Assembly (NCBI GenBank): GCA_020628635.1 | Contig: JAHDEU010000089.1 | Location: 1 to 7,714, forward strand | Direction: 5' to 3' | DNA length: 7,714 nt | From: Hellea sp. | Lineage (GTDB): Bacteria > Pseudomonadota > Alphaproteobacteria > Caulobacterales > Maricaulaceae | Made by a program: the position numbers and the translations under genes | Notes under the pieces: model-generated | Told to the model about the DNA's origin: nothing | Seen by the model: the letters and a program-made list of their open reading frames with translations, nothing else | Database searches by the model: none | Shown here: positions 5,836 through 7,714 of the stretch, piece after piece | How the letters are laid out: each line of letters starts with the position of its first letter | Position numbering within the stretch: the stretch's first letter is position 1

Positions 5836-7182
5836 CTACTCGGCCGCGACAGGCGCTCCCAGCCCGACCCGGCCCCGGTTCGCGCCCGTCCTGTAACCGG
5901 ATGAGGGCAGGCTGATTGCGCCGTCCACGGCCGCGACCAGGCCGTCCAGTCCCGGTGCCGCGAGCGCCTCGAAGCGGGCGCGGCGCGCGGCCTTGGCGAC
6001 GCTTTCGCTGGTCATCACCTCGCCGAGTGCGTCGGATATGCGCGCCGAGAGACCCGGACCCACCGCGCCGACCTTGCAGCCGAGCCCAGCGCGCACCACT
6101 CGCGCGGCGATGGCGGATTGCTCGAACGCGATGGGCACGGTCACCAGCGGCACGCCGGCCGCCACCGCGTCCGTCGTGGAGTTGTAGCCGCCGTGGATGA
6201 TGGCGGCGGAAGCCTGCGCCAGCACGGCGCGCTGGTCGAGGAAGTCGCGCGCGATCGTGCCCGCAGGCATCGCACTGTCGTCAGACAGCCGTCCGCCATG
6301 CACGACAACCGGCTGCAGGCCCTGGTGGATCGCCGCTTTGGCCATGGCGCGCAGCACCTTTGCACGTCCGCCCATCAGCGTGCCGAGCGAGATGAAGGCG
6401 AGCGGCCGCCCGTCGCGCTCATGCGCGATGGTGTCCGGTCCGGGATAGCAGAGCCCATCGTCGCGGAACGGGCCGAGATAGACGGGCGGGCGTTCGCGCG
6501 GGAAGTCGAGCGAGGCGAGGCCCTGCGCCAGATCGGTGGTGCGCGAAATGCCGTCATCCACGCTCCAGACCTGCTGCCAGTCCTCCAGCCCGTCGGGCTT
6601 GGACAGGCCGAAATCGTCCGCGCCCTTGGCCAGCACCTCGCATTGGGGGCGCAGCAGGGCGTTGACGATGCGGTAATAGCCGGCGTTCAGCCAGTGGCCG
6701 TAGGCGCTGCTATTGTATTTCCAGCCCATGAAGGGCGGCGGCACGGATGGCTCGCGGTTCATCGGCAGCGCGCAGGCGAGGCTGATATGGGCGAAGCGCC
6801 TGGAGCTCAGCCCGCGCCCGACGAGGCCCGCACCCGGCTCCAGCTGGTCGTGGATCAGACCGTCCGCGCCGATCTGCTCCAGCGCACGCGGCAGGTGACG
6901 AAGGTAGAACCGCGACAGCCTTGCCGTGAGCGTGAACATGGACGTCAGATCGGACCAGGAGCGCATGCGCGACAGGCAGGCGCAGATGCGGTCGAGTTCT
7001 CCAGTCGGAAAATCGCGCTCGCCAATGATCAGCGTCTCGATATCGTCCGGCACGCGCGCCACGAGGTCCGGCGGGCCGACCACGACCGGGCGGTGGCCGG
7101 AAGCCATCAAGGCCCGCGCCGCCGCCATCATGGGATTCATGTGGCCGGACAGCGGTAGGGTGATGAGCGCGAAAGTCGCCAT
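5836..7182 (-). CDS. GT1-family glycosyltransferase, CrtX-like (zeaxanthin glucosyltransferase family)
   Basis: The product is 448 residues with a two-domain GT-B fold. CrtX moves glucose from UDP-glucose to hydroxylated carotenoids such as zeaxanthin. The N-terminal acceptor domain begins FALITLPLSGHMNPMMAAA with the likely catalytic H14. It carries IHDQLEPGAGLV (110-121) and SLACALPMNREP (134-145), both very close to remembered CrtX blocks (VDQMEP, CALPLNREP). The C-terminal donor domain shows FISLGTLMGG (263-272) and the UGT signature HGGYNSTTDAVAAGVP (330-345) followed by PIAFEQ (E354, Q355), where many family members have DQ. The start is the ATG at 7182; no clear ribosome binding site is seen. 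The last 20 residues look disordered. No other carotenoid gene is in the window, so the true acceptor could be another lipid or a small molecule. Confidence 0.85.
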   Translation of the reverse strand: MATFALITLPLSGHMNPMMAAARALMASGHRPVVVGPPDLVARVPDDIETLIIGERDFPTGELDRICACLSRMRSWSDLTSMFTLTARLSRFYLRHLPRALEQIGADGLIHDQLEPGAGLVGRGLSSRRFAHISLACALPMNREPSVPPPFMGWKYNSSAYGHWLNAGYYRIVNALLRPQCEVLAKGADDFGLSKPDGLEDWQQVWSVDDGISRTTDLAQGLASLDFPRERPPVYLGPFRDDGLCYPGPDTIAHERDGRPLAFISLGTLMGGRAKVLRAMAKAAIHQGLQPVVVHGGRLSDDSAMPAGTIARDFLDQRAVLAQASAAIIHGGYNSTTDAVAAGVPLVTVPIAFEQSAIAARVVRAGLGCKVGAVGPGLSARISDALGEVMTSESVAKAARRARFEALAAPGLDGLVAAVDGAISLPSSGYRTGANRGRVGLGAPVAAE

Positions 7183-7286
7183 GGTGACTATACGTGCGGG
7201 GCGGCAGGGTGACGCAGGGGCGCGGTGATTTGTTGATTGGTGTTATGGTGGGGAGGGGAGTGCGGCGAGATTGAATTGAACGATAC

Positions 7287-7429
7287 AACTCCTCCCCTCT
7301 TAGGGGAGGTGTCGCCACGAGCGAAGAGAGGGGTGACGGAGGGGTAAGGTGTCTCGTCTTCAAAGCGGAGTGACCTTACCCCTCCGACCCTGCCTTCGGC
7401 GGGCCACCTCCCCTAAGAGGGGAGGAGTT
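7287..7429. repeat. 143-base palindromic intergenic element
   Basis: Terminal arms 7287-7311 and 7405-7429 are perfect 25-base reverse complements. An inner pair, 7338-7350 with 7373-7385, is also perfect over 13 bases. Each terminal arm is itself a small hairpin (CCTCCCCT with AGGGGAGG). The whole could fold into a long branched stem-loop. Translation of one strand gives PLSSLVATPPLRGEE, a peptide I associate with spurious ORFs in intergenic repeats of Caulobacter-like genomes, so this is probably a dispersed, non-coding, MITE- or REP-like element. No transposase is nearby. Confidence 0.85.
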
Positions 7430-7486
7430 TACCAAGGAAGATTGATCGAACTTGGTGGAGAGGCTGTTGATCTACAAACCCTCCCT

Positions 7487-7622
7487 CTCGCCGACTTGAT
7501 CGGCGAGCCCATGGTGCGTTTTGAACGTTGGGACAGCAGGTCGATCGGTGAGACATCAGTCGCCCTTCACCACCTCGCTCACCGAGCGATCTGTCCATAG
7601 GCTCGCCGATCAAGTCGGCGAG
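7487..7622. repeat. 136-base inverted-repeat element
   Basis: Arms 7487-7509 and 7600-7622 are perfect 23-base reverse complements, extending to 27 of 28 bases with 7487-7514 and 7595-7622. Each arm carries an internal 7-bp palindrome (TCGCCGA with TCGGCGA). A weaker inner match joins the region around 7531-7551 with 7577-7596. Its sequence differs from the neighbouring element at 7287-7429, so this looks like a second repeat family set 57 bases away. No open frame of interest is enclosed. Confidence 0.8.
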
Positions 7623-7702
7623 ATGGGAGGCGGGTTGGGTTAGGGCCGTCATCTGGGCGTGCGGAGGGAAAGCGAATGGGTGGGAGAGCCAACCTTCAAA
7701 TT

Positions 7703-7714
7703 TCGCTCATCCCC
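7703..7714. repeat. Start of a further copy of the left-edge REP
   Basis: The last 12 bases, TCGCTCATCCCC, are identical to positions 1-12 and in the same orientation. The window ends before the hairpin can be confirmed, so this is a partial call. Confidence 0.6.

Larger units (their letters stand above)
7183..7702. other. Gene-free tail with palindromic elements
   Basis: About 520 bases lie upstream of the glycosyltransferase. Short open frames at 7349-7600 (+) and 7413-7652 (-) cross both palindromic elements. Their shared peptide ADLIGEPM arises because the repeat arm reads alike on both strands, so I do not call them genes. Positions 7183-7286 should hold the glycosyltransferase promoter, but I see no convincing -35/-10 pair. 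Nothing is recognised at 7430-7486 or 7623-7702. Confidence 0.65.

Noticed and set aside
7349..7652. Short ORFs on both strands over the palindromic elements
   Set aside because: They are made largely of repeat arms, share a peptide because of the palindrome, and show no domain or start signal.

Overview
The window is a GC-rich stretch of an alphaproteobacterial chromosome, most likely from the Maricaulales/Hyphomonadaceae-Caulobacterales area. I infer this from the short COQ7-type hydroxylase, the alphaproteobacterial style of DsbB, two EcfG-type stress promoters and several palindromic intergenic repeats of a kind common in these genomes. I see no insertion sequence, phage gene, CRISPR array, tRNA or rRNA. 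Most of the content is housekeeping and cell-envelope genes.

Layout from left to right: (1) 1-104, an inverted pair of REP-like hairpins. (2) 145-597 (-) and 677-1234 (+), two divergent envelope proteins of unknown function, one secreted and acidic, one membrane-anchored. (3) 1241-1269, an intrinsic terminator, then 1295-2179 (-), a delta-class carbonic anhydrase lipoprotein with an EcfG-type promoter at 2226-2250. (4) 2279-3415 (-) ispG and 3547-4278 (-) a RodZ-like protein, with rodZ upstream of ispG as in E. coli. (5) 4414-4953 (+) dsbB and 4950-5519 (+) the COQ7-type ubiquinone hydroxylase gene, overlapping by ATGA. (6) A terminator at 5529-5560, then 5583-5747 (-), an entericidin-family lipoprotein with a second EcfG-type promoter at 5807-5831. 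(7) 5836-7182 (-), a GT1-family glycosyltransferase most like the carotenoid glucosyltransferase CrtX. (8) 7183-7714, a gene-free tail holding two large palindromic elements and the start of another copy of the left-edge repeat.

Three functional threads can be drawn. Isoprenoid and quinone metabolism: IspG makes isoprenoid precursors, COQ7 completes ubiquinone, DsbB delivers electrons to ubiquinone, and the CrtX-like enzyme probably glycosylates a carotenoid. Envelope biology: two lipoproteins, a secreted protein, an anchored protein, DsbB and RodZ. General stress response: the two lipoprotein genes, carbonic anhydrase and entericidin, each carry a perfect GGAAC-N16-CGTT promoter about 50 bases upstream of the start codon. 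That last point is the most specific new prediction. I found no convincing evidence of a new multi-gene system.
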